A program made the translations under genes and the position numbers. DNA of 64,000 nucleotides from Fluviicola taffensis DSM 16823 (GTDB taxonomy: Bacteria; Bacteroidota; Bacteroidia; Flavobacteriales_D; Crocinitomicaceae): assembly GCF_000194605.1 (NCBI RefSeq), contig NC_015321.1, positions 1,488,001 to 1,552,000 on the forward strand, written 5' to 3'. The notes beneath the pieces were generated by a model that searched no databases, was not told where the DNA came from, and was given only the letters and a program-made list of their open reading frames with translations. Positions 54,791-64,000 of the stretch are shown one piece after another (positions within the stretch are counted from its first letter, which is position 1; the number at the start of each line of letters is the position of its first letter).

Positions 54791-56860
54791 TTATTTAATA
54801 ATTTTCAAGACTGCTCGCTGATCTCCTTTTGTAATCTCAATGAAGTAAACCCCGTTTGCCAATTCGTGTAAATCAGTTATTGTTAACGATTTATCGGTTG
54901 TCGATTCCATTGTTATTTCGTGTGTTTTAATCATTCTTCCAGAACCGTCTCGGATAGTTAATTGTGCCCCAACTAAATCTGTTTGACTCCATTCTACTGT
55001 AATAATAGATGAAAAAGGATTCGGATAAGCAGTAATTTTATGAGTATTTACCAAATCCTGAATTCCAAGCATACTACAGCTATTCAATGTTCCTGGCATG
55101 TTTATATCTAACCATTCCAACCTTCTTTGAAACCAAGATTTCAAGCGCTGAACTTCTTCTGCGTATGTTTGACTTGGCGCTTGGACTTCTGGCGTTCCGG
55201 TTGCACTGCCCAAATGTCCCCAAGTTTGATAATGCCAAACCTGACTTTCATTCACAGCTTGGGCTACCGAATCAATTTTTGCATAGATGTAGGATTCTTT
55301 CAAAATGCTTCTCCTCATATCGTCATAACGACAACGTAGTTCATTGGCGAACAAAGTGTCTTCCAACAAACGAATGTACCATCCAGGAGCATTCACATCC
55401 TGATCGCATGCTCCATACATGAATTGAGAGCCGTCTTCAGAGCCGCTCCACATGTCTTTTTCAGCCCAATCGAAATCCCAAACCGGACCAGCTTTCATTT
55501 TTTTCACCGTTCCATCTACTTTATCTTTGTCTTTGGAGAAAAAACGACTTTTCTTAAAGCCATCTCCGTTTCTGCAAACTTCATTTACAATAAAATAATC
55601 AATGAAAGAAGGAACATCGATAAACGCGCGGTAGCCCAAACTTGGATGTGCGAAATTTGATCCGTACAAAGCATCTTCGTAATCATCGATGAAGTTTTGG
55701 ATATAAGTCGTTTGCTGTGGCATCAGATCTTCTGGTTTTGGATACACGTAAACCATGTGAACATCCAATCCTGGGAATCCAATCGGACTGTGATTTAACA
55801 GCCACGAATCGTTGTTATTCCAATAATCGATTTTCAAAATATAACCCCCAGTAAGATCTACGCCAGCAATTTCGGTTGGGTCCAGTTTATTCACATCTAC
55901 GCGATTATTGTCGCGTTTGATTTTTTCTCCTAGTAAATAAATTCCCTGATATTCTCCGTTCATGACCACGTCCACCAAACGCATTCTCGTTGCATAATGA
56001 TCCATGGAATCAAATAGGTGGAAGGGAAGAATATTTCGAGCAAAAGATTTGTCGTTGTAATTTGCTAATAGCACCCAATCACTTTCAGCGGGCATTCCAA
56101 GTAAGGAAGAATCAATTGCATTCCCGTTGATATCCCATGTTTCAAGTGCGTAAGGCTTTTGTGGAAGCGATAAAGAATAGTTCCCACGGTATTCGATGCC
56201 AATTTTTCCATTGTATTCATTCGGAGAATCGCTCATGTAATTTCGAATTCCTTGTCCATTGAACCGAATTTTCATGTCTGCCATTACCTTTGGGTCATTC
56301 TGAATCACATTTCCATTCGTATTGATTTCAACAATGGGCAAAAGGGAAGAAGAGAATGCAAAATAACCAGCTGGGTTATTTCCAAACGCAATCGAAAAAG
56401 AAAGAACATTTCCTTGATCTCCACCATAATTATCATTCACCCGTAATTTCCACGTTCCATTCGGATTTTGACCGTTGTTGATCAATCCAATCTGTCCGAC
56501 TGGTTTGAATGTTCCTGTATAAGGTGCTGTTCCTGAAGCTAAAATGGCAGCTGCATTTGCATTGAAACAGGTATTCGTAAAGTTGTCATCGGCACCGCCT
56601 GTATTGGAAAATAGCAAAACGGTCGTTCCATCGGGAGCAACAATCCAAACTGTTAAATCAGCATCGTACGTATGTGTCAAATTGATACAAACAGTTTCCA
56701 AACCAAAATTTGAGGTATCAACTGCATTTGGAAGTCCATTAACGGCAACAGGAATATCAATTGTTGCGTTGTCATTAATTGATCCACTTCCGCCAGTAAA
56801 TGTTTGACAAAACACAGAATAAGAGATGCTTAGAAATAAGCAAAGAAGAGAGTTCTTCAT
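54791..56860 (-). CDS. CotH kinase-like secreted protein with P-domain and T9SS sorting domain
   Basis: A 689-residue secreted protein with a signal peptide (ending YSVFCQ), a proprotein-convertase P-domain (about 40-155: CINLTHTYDADLTVWIVAPDG ... GTWKLRVND), a CotH domain (about 175-590) with the nucleotide-binding type motifs GIYLLGEKIKRD and GPVWDFDWAEKD, and a type A C-terminal sorting domain (ITAYPNPFSSIITVEW ... GVYFIEITKGDQRAVLKIIK) for type IX secretion. CotH proteins phosphorylate secreted proteins in spores. The target here is unknown, but it should act at the cell surface or outside. Confidence 0.9.
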   Translation of the reverse strand: MKNSLLCLFLSISYSVFCQTFTGGSGSINDNATIDIPVAVNGLPNAVDTSNFGLETVCINLTHTYDADLTVWIVAPDGTTVLLFSNTGGADDNFTNTCFNANAAAILASGTAPYTGTFKPVGQIGLINNGQNPNGTWKLRVNDNYGGDQGNVLSFSIAFGNNPAGYFAFSSSLLPIVEINTNGNVIQNDPKVMADMKIRFNGQGIRNYMSDSPNEYNGKIGIEYRGNYSLSLPQKPYALETWDINGNAIDSSLLGMPAESDWVLLANYNDKSFARNILPFHLFDSMDHYATRMRLVDVVMNGEYQGIYLLGEKIKRDNNRVDVNKLDPTEIAGVDLTGGYILKIDYWNNNDSWLLNHSPIGFPGLDVHMVYVYPKPEDLMPQQTTYIQNFIDDYEDALYGSNFAHPSLGYRAFIDVPSFIDYFIVNEVCRNGDGFKKSRFFSKDKDKVDGTVKKMKAGPVWDFDWAEKDMWSGSEDGSQFMYGACDQDVNAPGWYIRLLEDTLFANELRCRYDDMRRSILKESYIYAKIDSVAQAVNESQVWHYQTWGHLGSATGTPEVQAPSQTYAEEVQRLKSWFQRRLEWLDINMPGTLNSCSMLGIQDLVNTHKITAYPNPFSSIITVEWSQTDLVGAQLTIRDGSGRMIKTHEITMESTTDKSLTITDLHELANGVYFIEITKGDQRAVLKIIK

Positions 56861-57044
56861 AATTTTTCGCAGTTCAATAACGAAAATAGTTAAAATTGAA
56901 TTAACAATTTCTTAATATTAGATTTTAGCAATGGGAAGAATTACGATTCTAAATAACTTGGAAATCTTCTCTTTGTGTTAAAACAAAAAGCATAAGTGAA
57001 ACCACTTGATTTCCAAGTTTGTATCATTTTTCAATTAAACAACG

Positions 57045-57052
57045 TATCTTTG
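57045..57052 (+). promoter_or_regulatory. Putative -7 box for the pseudouridine synthase gene
   Basis: TATCTTTG matches TAnnTTTG and lies 39 bp upstream of the ATG at 57092. A TTTG at 57018 is a possible -33 element, but its spacing (23 bp) is longer than usual. Confidence 0.5.
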
Positions 57053-57091
57053 CCGCGTCTACTGCGATAGTAAACATTAATTCTGCTCGTG

Positions 57092-58111
57092 ATGAACACA
57101 AGAAAAACAGGTACAGGGAAAGGCCGTACAACAACAGGAAGAGGTGCAAAGCCAAGTGGCTCAAAACCTGCTTCTAAATCTGGGAGACCAACTTCCAGAA
57201 CAGAAAAACCAACGTCGAGAACGGAGAAACCTGCTGTAAGAGGCGGTAAACCTGCTCCAATTTCAGATCGTACTCGGAAAGAAAATCCAGAAGCACCAAG
57301 AAGTACTTCGTCAAAACCAGAAGGCACTGAAGAAACTTCAAAACACATTTTCAAACCAAAAGTTCGCAAGGGAGATCCATTGCCAACCTTCAATGAAGAT
57401 GCGGTTCGTTTGAATAAGTATTTGTCCAACGCTGGGGTATGCTCCCGCAGAGAAGCAGATGTATTGATTCAAACAGGAGTTGTTTCAGTCAATGGGGAAG
57501 TAATTACCGAAATGGGTTATAAAATTAAGCCTGGCGACAAAATTCAGTATGACGGTGAAACAATTAATGCTGAAACAAAACGTTACGTATTATTGAATAA
57601 ACCAAAAGGATTTATCACAACGATGGATGATCCACTAGGTAGAAAAACGGTAATGGGCTTAGTAATCAAAGCATGTAAGGAGCGTATTTATCCTGTCGGG
57701 AGATTAGACCGTGACACAACAGGTTTGTTGTTGTTCACCAATGATGGAGATATGGCTAAAAAGCTGACTCACCCGCGTTACGAAGCAACAAAAATATACC
57801 ATGTTGAAGTCGATAAACCTGTTCAATCCGAACATTTGGAACAGTTGATGAGTGGAATTGAGTTGGAAGATGGTACTATTAAAGCGGATAAGGCTGAATA
57901 CGTAAAAGATGGAAAATCTTCTCGTGAAGTAGGAGTTGAAATTCACTCTGGTAAGAATAGAATCGTTCGTCGTATGTTTGAGAAATTGGGTTACGAAGTA
58001 GTAAAACTAGATCGTGTTCAATTTGCAAGCCTGACGAAAAAAGATCTTCCACGAGGATATTACAGACATTTAACCGAGAAAGAGGTACATTTTCTTAAAA
58101 TGACTAAATAA
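57092..58111 (+). CDS. rRNA pseudouridine synthase (RluB/RsuA family) with a long basic N-terminal tail
   Basis: A 339-residue enzyme that converts uridine to pseudouridine in ribosomal RNA. The first 105 residues are a low-complexity basic tail with the repeats SRTEKPTSRTEKP, probably RNA-binding. Then come an S4 domain (LNKYLSNAGVCSRREADVLIQTGVVSVNG) and the synthase core with the catalytic Asp in GRLDRDTTGLLLFTNDG, LLNKPKGFIT and the late GKNRIVRRMFEKLGYEVVKLDRV. An ATG at 57092 is preferred to the GTG one codon upstream. It precedes an outer-membrane protein gene by 6 bp. Confidence 0.92.
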   Translation: MNTRKTGTGKGRTTTGRGAKPSGSKPASKSGRPTSRTEKPTSRTEKPAVRGGKPAPISDRTRKENPEAPRSTSSKPEGTEETSKHIFKPKVRKGDPLPTFNEDAVRLNKYLSNAGVCSRREADVLIQTGVVSVNGEVITEMGYKIKPGDKIQYDGETINAETKRYVLLNKPKGFITTMDDPLGRKTVMGLVIKACKERIYPVGRLDRDTTGLLLFTNDGDMAKKLTHPRYEATKIYHVEVDKPVQSEHLEQLMSGIELEDGTIKADKAEYVKDGKSSREVGVEIHSGKNRIVRRMFEKLGYEVVKLDRVQFASLTKKDLPRGYYRHLTEKEVHFLKMTK

Positions 58112-58117
58112 TCAAAG

Positions 58118-58993
58118 ATGTTTAGAAAGCTGTTATTCCTATTCCTTTTAGCAGTTATTGCAAACCCAGCTGATGCTCAAATTCGGAAGCATCAGCGCAA
58201 AAGAAGTACCAATGCTGGGACACTTTTTTTCTATTGGGGATACAATCGTACTGCATATACACAATCCAAGATTCATTTTATTGGATCTGATTACGACTTT
58301 ACTTTAAAAGGTGTAAAAGCAACCGACAGGCAACCAAAATTTGATGCGAATCTCTATTTGAATCCAGCAAATATGACCATTCCACAATACAACTTCCGGA
58401 TTGGATATTATTTCAATCAGAAGTGGGCATTTTCACTAGGAGTGGATCATTTCAATTATGTGATCAAGCCGAATAGTGAAGTTACTTTAGACGGACATGT
58501 AAGTACGGGAGTAGATTCTCTGTGGGAAGGAAATCACGACCAAGAAGTAGCGACTCTTGACAGAAATCACTTCCATTACGAGCATTCTGGTGGATTGAAT
58601 TATTTACGCATTGAATTGATGCGTTCCTTTGATCTTTGGGAATTGGGAGACAAACGGCAATTTGCAGTTACTGGGAATGTCGGTTTAAACCTTGGTCCAA
58701 TGCTTACGACAACGAATTTCTTATTTGCAAACGAACAAAGTAATCGTTCGACAGCACTTTCAGGATATGGAGTTGGGGCAAATGCAAGCGTTCGATTGGA
58801 ATTCTTCAAACACGTATTCATTCAAGGAGAAGGTGGATTGGCTTTCGCTCATCTTCCTGGAGTTAAAACACGATCGGATGATAGAAATCAACGTGCCAAG
58901 CAAGCCTTCGGATTAGCAACCTACAATGTATCTTTGGGGTTGATGTTCTACATTAAAACCAAGAATGGCTGTGATAGCTGTCCACACTGGTAG
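58118..58993 (+). CDS. Outer-membrane beta-barrel-type protein
   Basis: A 291-residue exported protein with a signal peptide (ending NPADAQ). The body alternates hydrophobic and polar residues in about ten strands with aromatic girdles (LFFYWGYNRTAYT; YNFRIGYYFNQKWAFSLGVDHFNYVI; YGVGANASVRLEFFKHVFIQGEGGLAF; YNVSLGLMFYIK), like an OprF/OmpW-size barrel. No family named. It lies 6 bp after the synthase gene. It ends CDSCPHW, with two Cys close together. Confidence 0.75.
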   Translation: MFRKLLFLFLLAVIANPADAQIRKHQRKRSTNAGTLFFYWGYNRTAYTQSKIHFIGSDYDFTLKGVKATDRQPKFDANLYLNPANMTIPQYNFRIGYYFNQKWAFSLGVDHFNYVIKPNSEVTLDGHVSTGVDSLWEGNHDQEVATLDRNHFHYEHSGGLNYLRIELMRSFDLWELGDKRQFAVTGNVGLNLGPMLTTTNFLFANEQSNRSTALSGYGVGANASVRLEFFKHVFIQGEGGLAFAHLPGVKTRSDDRNQRAKQAFGLATYNVSLGLMFYIKTKNGCDSCPHW

Positions 58994-59033
58994 AAAACAA
59001 GATCAAAAGGTTCAAAGAGTTTAAAGGGTTCAA

Positions 59034-59073
59034 TTTGAACATTTGAACATTTGAACATTTGAACATTTGAACT
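59034..59073 (+). repeat. Tandem octamer array, 5 units
   Basis: Five head-to-tail copies of TTTGAACA (the last is TTTGAACT) lie between the beta-barrel gene and lysS. Variants GGTTCAAAG and GGGTTCAATTTG precede it. It is the same octamer, in the same orientation to transcription, as at 20533-20588. Confidence 0.9.
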
Positions 59074-59171
59074 ATTAATAAAATGAAATACTAATTAAAA
59101 ATAGACGTCGGATTTAAAGGTTATTCAAGTCCTAATATCTTAAAATCCTAGAGTCTTAATATCGAATAAAA

Positions 59172-60872
59172 ATGTCACAAGAATTATCAGAACAAGAAAT
59201 CCAGCGACGACAAACGTTGCAACATCTACGCGATGCGGGGATTGATCCTTATCCTGCAGCACTTTATCCCGTAACCGATTATTCGGCTTCAATCAAAAAT
59301 AAGTTTGAGGAAGGAAAACAAGTTTGTTTGGCTGGTCGATTGATGAGTCAGCGGGTTATGGGGAAAGCTTCTTTTGGTGAAATCCAAGATTCTGAAGGAA
59401 GAATTCAAGTATACTTTAACCGCGATGAAATTTGTCCGGGAGAAGATAAAATGTTGTACAACGATTTATTCAAAAAATGGTTGGACTTAGGTGATTTCAT
59501 TGGAGTAAAAGGAGAAGTATTCAAAACACAAGTAGGTGAGGTTTCCGTGAACGTGAAAGAATTTACCTTGTTGAGTAAATCATTGAAACCGCTTCCGACT
59601 CCTAGAACTGATGCAGATGGAAAAGTGCATGATGCATTTACAAACCCGGAATTACGTTACCGCCAACGTTATGTTGATTTGGTTGTAAATCCGCAGGTGA
59701 GAGAGGTTTTCGTGAAACGAACAAAATTATTCTCAGCGATGCGTAATTTCTTCAACGACGCGGGTTATATGGAAGTTGAAACTCCAATTCTGCAAGCAAT
59801 TCCAGGTGGAGCTGCGGCAAGACCATTCATTACACACCACAATGCGTTGGATATTCCTTTATACATGCGAATTGCCAATGAATTGTATCTGAAACGATTG
59901 ATTGTTGGTGGGTTTGATGGTGTTTACGAATTTTCTAAAAACTTCCGCAACGAAGGAATGGATAGAACACATAATCCGGAATTTACGGCAATGGAAATCT
60001 ATGTTTCGTACAAGGATTACAACTGGATGATGGATTTCACAGAGCGTTTATTGGAACATTGCGCAATTGCTGTAAACGGAACATCAGAATGTACATTCAA
60101 CGAACACAATATTAGCTTCAAAGCGCCGTACAAACGCGTTACGATGCGTCAATCAATCATTGATTTTACTGGTTTTGATATCGCTGGTAAATCGGAAGAT
60201 GAATTGAGAGCAGCAGCAAAAGGAATGGGAATTCCAGTTGATGATACAATGGGGAAAGGAAAATTGATTGATGAGATTTTTGGTGAAAAATGTGAAGGAA
60301 ATTACATTCAGCCAACATTTATTACTGATTACCCAAAAGAAATGTCGCCTTTGTGTAAAACACACCGTGATAATCCGGAATTGACTGAGCGTTTTGAATT
60401 AATGGTTTGCGGAAAAGAAATCGCGAATGCTTATTCAGAATTAAATGACCCGATCGATCAGCGCGAGCGTTTTGAAGATCAGGTTCGCTTAGCCGAAAAA
60501 GGAGATGACGAAGCTACTGGAATGATTGATCAAGATTTCTTACGCGCTTTAGAATACGGAATGCCACCAACATCTGGATTAGGAATTGGAATGGATCGTT
60601 TGATTATGTATTTAACCAATAATCCATCTATTCAAGAGGTATTGTTCTTCCCTCAAATGCGTCCTGAAAAAGTAGTTAAAGTTGTTTTGAATGAAAACGA
60701 ACAAGTGATTTTCGATATTATGCAGCGTGAGAAAACAATGGAATTGCTTACATTGAAAGACTCTGTGAACTTGAGTAATAAGGCCTGGGATACAAGTATC
60801 AAAGGACTTACAAAACATGGATTATTGAAAGTGACTAAAATAGATGAAACATTAACTGTTGATTTGGTTTAG
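59172..60872 (+). CDS. lysS: Lysine--tRNA ligase (class II)
   Basis: A 566-residue cytoplasmic enzyme that charges tRNA-Lys with lysine. It has an N-terminal OB-fold anticodon-binding domain (about 50-160), then the class II core with motif 2 NFRNEGMDRTHNPEFTAMEIY and motif 3 GLGIGMDRL near residue 475. It extends about 60 residues beyond motif 3 (VKVVLNENEQVIFDIMQREKTMELLTLKDSVNLSNKAWD), longer than E. coli LysS. A strong terminator follows. Confidence 0.96.
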   Translation: MSQELSEQEIQRRQTLQHLRDAGIDPYPAALYPVTDYSASIKNKFEEGKQVCLAGRLMSQRVMGKASFGEIQDSEGRIQVYFNRDEICPGEDKMLYNDLFKKWLDLGDFIGVKGEVFKTQVGEVSVNVKEFTLLSKSLKPLPTPRTDADGKVHDAFTNPELRYRQRYVDLVVNPQVREVFVKRTKLFSAMRNFFNDAGYMEVETPILQAIPGGAAARPFITHHNALDIPLYMRIANELYLKRLIVGGFDGVYEFSKNFRNEGMDRTHNPEFTAMEIYVSYKDYNWMMDFTERLLEHCAIAVNGTSECTFNEHNISFKAPYKRVTMRQSIIDFTGFDIAGKSEDELRAAAKGMGIPVDDTMGKGKLIDEIFGEKCEGNYIQPTFITDYPKEMSPLCKTHRDNPELTERFELMVCGKEIANAYSELNDPIDQRERFEDQVRLAEKGDDEATGMIDQDFLRALEYGMPPTSGLGIGMDRLIMYLTNNPSIQEVLFFPQMRPEKVVKVVLNENEQVIFDIMQREKTMELLTLKDSVNLSNKAWDTSIKGLTKHGLLKVTKIDETLTVDLV

Positions 60873-60890
60873 TTCGCTTTAAGATCATTT

Positions 60891-60929
60891 AAAGCCCTGG
60901 TCTGTTATGATGGATCAGGGCTTTTTTTC
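60891..60929 (+). terminator. Terminator after lysS
   Basis: A stem AAAGCCCTG...CAGGGCTTT with a long A/T-rich loop is followed by a run of T. Confidence 0.85.
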
Positions 60930-60936
60930 TTTTCAG

Positions 60937-60956
60937 GGATAAGTGCAAGCTTATCC
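60937..60956. repeat. Small palindrome GGATAAG...CTTATCC
   Basis: A perfect 7-bp stem with a 6-base loop (TGCAAG) lies just after the lysS terminator in the 230-bp gap before the cytochrome gene. No other feature was seen in that gap. Confidence 0.5.
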
Positions 60957-61163
60957 ACCACTTACCACGGTAACTAATTGTTAAAAATTTACTCTATCAT
61001 CAATAAATCAACAAAATTTTCACAAACCTATCTTTTAAAGCAACTATCCATCTCGCATAATCATCTATAGTGTTATGAAACAATTACTAAGAGAATAAAA
61101 AATTATTGAAAAATAATAGTACCTTATTCCTAATTTACGAAACTGAGTAAAATCAACTACTTT

Positions 61164-62288
61164 ATGAAGCAACAAAAAACTCGTTCAAATCACTGGTTTA
61201 TTCCTATTTGTGCCATTGCTACATTTACATGTTTGCTTTTTCTCTTTCCAGCATGTAAGAAAAAACCAACTGTTGAACCAATTGTTCCTCCTGTTGAAGA
61301 AGAAACTGGAGTTTCTGTAGATTTAACCACCGTTCCTTATTCCAAATTATCTGATTATCGTTTCTTCGAAGGTGATTTAAAAAATCAAACTCCAGCAGAA
61401 AAGGTGATTCCTTATGAGCCAGCTTCAGGGCTTTTCACTGATTATGCCCACAAAAAAAGATTCATTTGGATGCCTACAGGAACGAGTGCAAGCTATGTTA
61501 ATGATGGTGATGTGTTGAATTTACCAGTTGGCGCTGCTTTAATCAAAACGTTTTATTACGATAACGTTCAACCTGCAGGAAGTACACGCATCATTGAAAC
61601 ACGTATTATGATTCGAAAATCTAGTGGTTGGATTTTTGCCAATTATGTTTGGAATACACAACAAACTGAAGCTTATTTAGACCTGAATGGAAGCACGACC
61701 AATGTGAGTTGGATTCAAAATGGACAAACAAAAAGTACCGCTTATCGAATTCCAAATGAAACAGAGTGTAAAACATGTCATAAAATCAATGACCTGCCTA
61801 TTCCCATCGGAATTAAGCCACAAAATCTAAATATTGATTATCCATACCAAAGCGGGATCCAAAATCAACTAGAAAAATTAATCGCTGTTGGGTATTTACA
61901 GAACACCCTTCCTGGAAATATTGTTTCTACCGTAAATTACATGGATCAAACGAAAACTGTTGATGAGCGTTTCAGATCATACGTCGATATCAATTGTGCA
62001 CATTGTCATGCCGAAGGAAAACATTGTTCCTACCGACCAATGCGTTTAGCATTTTCAGAAACATCAGATCCTATTAATTTAGGTCTGTGTGTGGAACCGG
62101 ATGACGATATTGATCCCGCCTACGTATACATCATCAAGCCAAATGATAAGAACCGCTCCATGATGCATTTTCGACTGGGCTCTACTGTTCCAAGTATACG
62201 CATGCCTTTACTCGGACGAACCATTGTTCACGAAGAAGGATTGCAGCTTCTTGAGGAATGGATTACCTGGAAACAAACCTGCAACTAA
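61164..62288 (+). CDS. Diheme c-type cytochrome-like lipoprotein
   Basis: A 374-residue exported protein with a lipobox (LFLFPACKKK) and two heme c sites: ECKTCHKI (about residue 202) and INCAHCHAEGKHCSY (about 278). The layout, with about 180 residues before the first CxxCH and the block RFRSYVDINCAHCH, matches the SO2930/HNE_0200-like diheme cytochrome family, whose role is not known. It would sit in the periplasm or on the outer membrane and take part in electron transfer. It precedes an FG-GAP-repeat protein by 30 bp and they may be cotranscribed. Confidence 0.85.
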   Translation: MKQQKTRSNHWFIPICAIATFTCLLFLFPACKKKPTVEPIVPPVEEETGVSVDLTTVPYSKLSDYRFFEGDLKNQTPAEKVIPYEPASGLFTDYAHKKRFIWMPTGTSASYVNDGDVLNLPVGAALIKTFYYDNVQPAGSTRIIETRIMIRKSSGWIFANYVWNTQQTEAYLDLNGSTTNVSWIQNGQTKSTAYRIPNETECKTCHKINDLPIPIGIKPQNLNIDYPYQSGIQNQLEKLIAVGYLQNTLPGNIVSTVNYMDQTKTVDERFRSYVDINCAHCHAEGKHCSYRPMRLAFSETSDPINLGLCVEPDDDIDPAYVYIIKPNDKNRSMMHFRLGSTVPSIRMPLLGRTIVHEEGLQLLEEWITWKQTCN

Positions 62289-62318
62289 CATACTATTTAT
62301 GAACTAAAACCAAGAATT

Positions 62319-64000
62319 ATGAAAATTAACTTTACATTTTTTCTGTTACTGGGAATTCCTGTGCTTTCTCAGGCTCAAAACTCCTGCGGAATGGCTGTGC
62401 CGGTTACAGCAGGAACTTATGCAGTTACAGGAGTTGACGGAATGGCTACCACTCTTGCCTGCGCCTCAGGTGGTAACACACAAACTGCTTCTGAATGGTA
62501 CACTTACACTCCAACAGCAAATTATTCAGTAACTGTGACAACAGACCTTCCTGCCAGTGGTGGGACCGATACACGTTTCCATGTATACACGGGAGCTTGT
62601 GGTGCTGTTACTTGTTTTTCGGGAGATGATGACAGTGGTTCTGGATTAACTTCAACAGCAACTTTCAACGTAACAAATGGAACAACCTATATCATTTGTT
62701 TTGATAACAAATGGACTTCAGCTGGATTCAGTTTTATGCTGACAGAAGCTCCAATTATAGTTCAACCCACTCCACCCGTAACTTTTACGGCAAACACATT
62801 TCCATCCATTAGTGGAAATTATGGATTGGCCACCACAGATATGGACGGAGACTTTTTGGATGACATTGTTACCGTATCGTCTTCCAGCGTTCAGATCCTC
62901 TACCAGCAAATCAGCGGGGCTTACATCACGACAAACATCCCTACTCCTGCGGCTACTTTCGAGCCGTCATGGAGTATGGCAATCGGAGATCTTGATAAGA
63001 ATGGATTCAACGACATGCTTTACGGAGATGGAAATGGCGTAACATTCATGAAAGCAAATTCAACAGGAACTGGATTTACTCAGGTTGCAGGTCCTGAATA
63101 TGTATTTTGTCAGCGTACCAACTTTGTAGATATCAATAACGATGGTAATCTGGATGCCTTCTCTTGTCATGATGTTGATCCGAATGTTTACTATTTGAAT
63201 GACGGAAGTGGAAATTTGGTCTTCCATAATAGCGGATTAGGTGATCACCCGGAAGGAGGAAATTACGGTTCGATTTGGATGGATTACGACAATGATGGCG
63301 ACCAGGATTTATTCATCGCGAAATGTCGTGGTGGAGCTACGACAGCTAAAATCGACGAATTACACAGAAACGACAGCAATAACGGAAATGTTGTTTTCAC
63401 GGATGTTTCTGTAGCAGCAGGAATGGCACAACCGAGTCAATCGTGGTCTTCCGCATGGAATGATTTCGATAACGACGGATTTATGGATGCCCTGATTGGT
63501 ATCAGTTCATCAGCTGACGGCGGACATCTTTTAATGAAAAACGATGGCGACGGAACTTTTAGTGATGTAACAACAGGTTCAGGATGGGATACAAATCCTA
63601 GTACAAGCATCGAACATGTTTCATTTGATTTCGACAACGACGGTTTCACAGACGTAATGGGTGGAGATAATAAGATCCTGTTCGGAAACGGAGACATGAC
63701 TTTCTACCCAATGGTTTATGCATTTTCAAGTGGTGCTGTCGGAGATATGAACAACGATGGATTCCTGGATGTTCGAAATGGAAACACCATTTACATGAAT
63801 AATAAAAACAGTAACAATTGGATTACAATTAACCTACAAGGGATTCAAAGTAATTCAAACGGAATTGGTGCGCGTGTAGAAATTTACGGTTCTTGGGGAA
63901 AACAAATTCGTGATATCAGAAGTGGTGATGGGTTCAAATATATGAACACATTAAATGCTCACTTTGGAATTGGAACAGCAACAACGATTGACTCTCTGTT
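62319..64000 (+). CDS. Secreted FG-GAP/VCBS-repeat protein with ASPIC/UnbV domain (partial)
   Basis: 560 codons of a large secreted protein, cut at the window end. It has a signal peptide (FFLLLGIPVLSQAQ), a beta-sandwich region of about 110 residues with acidic turns (FSGDDDSGSGLTSTATFNV), then at least six FG-GAP-type calcium-binding repeats (for example TDMDGDFLDDIVTV, VDINNDGNLDAFSC, MDYDNDGDQDLFIA, NDFDNDGFMDALIG), and the start of an ASPIC/UnbV domain (GIGARVEIYGSWGKQIRDIRSGDGF ... HFGIGTATTIDSL). Such proteins are surface or secreted; a T9SS domain may follow beyond the window. Confidence 0.87.
   Translation, partial: MKINFTFFLLLGIPVLSQAQNSCGMAVPVTAGTYAVTGVDGMATTLACASGGNTQTASEWYTYTPTANYSVTVTTDLPASGGTDTRFHVYTGACGAVTCFSGDDDSGSGLTSTATFNVTNGTTYIICFDNKWTSAGFSFMLTEAPIIVQPTPPVTFTANTFPSISGNYGLATTDMDGDFLDDIVTVSSSSVQILYQQISGAYITTNIPTPAATFEPSWSMAIGDLDKNGFNDMLYGDGNGVTFMKANSTGTGFTQVAGPEYVFCQRTNFVDINNDGNLDAFSCHDVDPNVYYLNDGSGNLVFHNSGLGDHPEGGNYGSIWMDYDNDGDQDLFIAKCRGGATTAKIDELHRNDSNNGNVVFTDVSVAAGMAQPSQSWSSAWNDFDNDGFMDALIGISSSADGGHLLMKNDGDGTFSDVTTGSGWDTNPSTSIEHVSFDFDNDGFTDVMGGDNKILFGNGDMTFYPMVYAFSSGAVGDMNNDGFLDVRNGNTIYMNNKNSNNWITINLQGIQSNSNGIGARVEIYGSWGKQIRDIRSGDGFKYMNTLNAHFGIGTATTIDSL

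Noticed and set aside
57089-57431. Antisense open frame over the basic tail of the pseudouridine synthase
   Set aside because: It arises from the low-complexity Lys/Thr/Ser/Pro codons of the real gene and has no features of its own.

Overview
The window looks like a chromosomal segment of a member of the Bacteroidetes, most likely Flavobacteriales and possibly Crocinitomicaceae/Fluviicola-like (the family guess is inference). Support: AT-rich DNA; promoters of the TAnnTTTG (-7) type; almost no Shine-Dalgarno sites; secreted proteins ending in type IX secretion sorting domains (M12B-like protease, CotH protein); a DUF4271 membrane protein beside hemD; and an ISL3/ISAon1-like insertion sequence.

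Layout. 1-1845: start of pheS (minus) and three small related lipoprotein genes. 1844-16015: a degradative block with an S9 peptidase, a TPR/SpoIIE phosphatase, a GH20 hexosaminidase overlapping cutC, a secreted M12B-like metalloprotease, a GH92 alpha-mannosidase and AMP nucleosidase. Together these suggest use of glycoproteins. 16245-23612: a DUF4143-type ATPase with eroded nucleotide motifs, a TraB/GumN protein, hutI, yraN, a MORN-repeat protein, a LysE exporter and a small conserved protein. 23703-31243: an acyltransferase, GT2, scoB, a GT-C-like membrane protein, scoA and PBP1A. 31378-31690: a palindrome and a 68-bp tandem array downstream of hemD. 31683-38515: hemD, DUF4271, glutaryl-CoA dehydrogenase, hemW, GT2, an amidase and ssb. 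38625-40792: tRNA-Asn, then a complete insertion sequence that split the start codon of an envelope-protein gene. 40905-46499: YihY, an M61 peptidase, small proteins and catalase. 46556-47121: a gene-free stretch with strong inverted repeats. 47122-50956: an NtrC-type regulator and a hybrid histidine kinase. 51005-54688: an accessory patch next to tRNA-Leu with a hipBA pair under a likely operator array, decayed coding fragments, an IS remnant and a duplicated tRNA 3' end. 54791-64000: CotH protein, pseudouridine synthase, outer-membrane protein, lysS, a diheme cytochrome lipoprotein and a truncated FG-GAP/ASPIC-UnbV protein.

The most informative observations are the insertion sequence with an 8-bp target duplication that cut the ATG of its target gene, the layered tRNA-Leu island with hipBA and its four-box operator, the 68-bp array whose last unit contains the hemD stop codon, and TTTGAACA octamer arrays between co-directional genes. 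No CRISPR array, prophage or clearly new defence system was seen.
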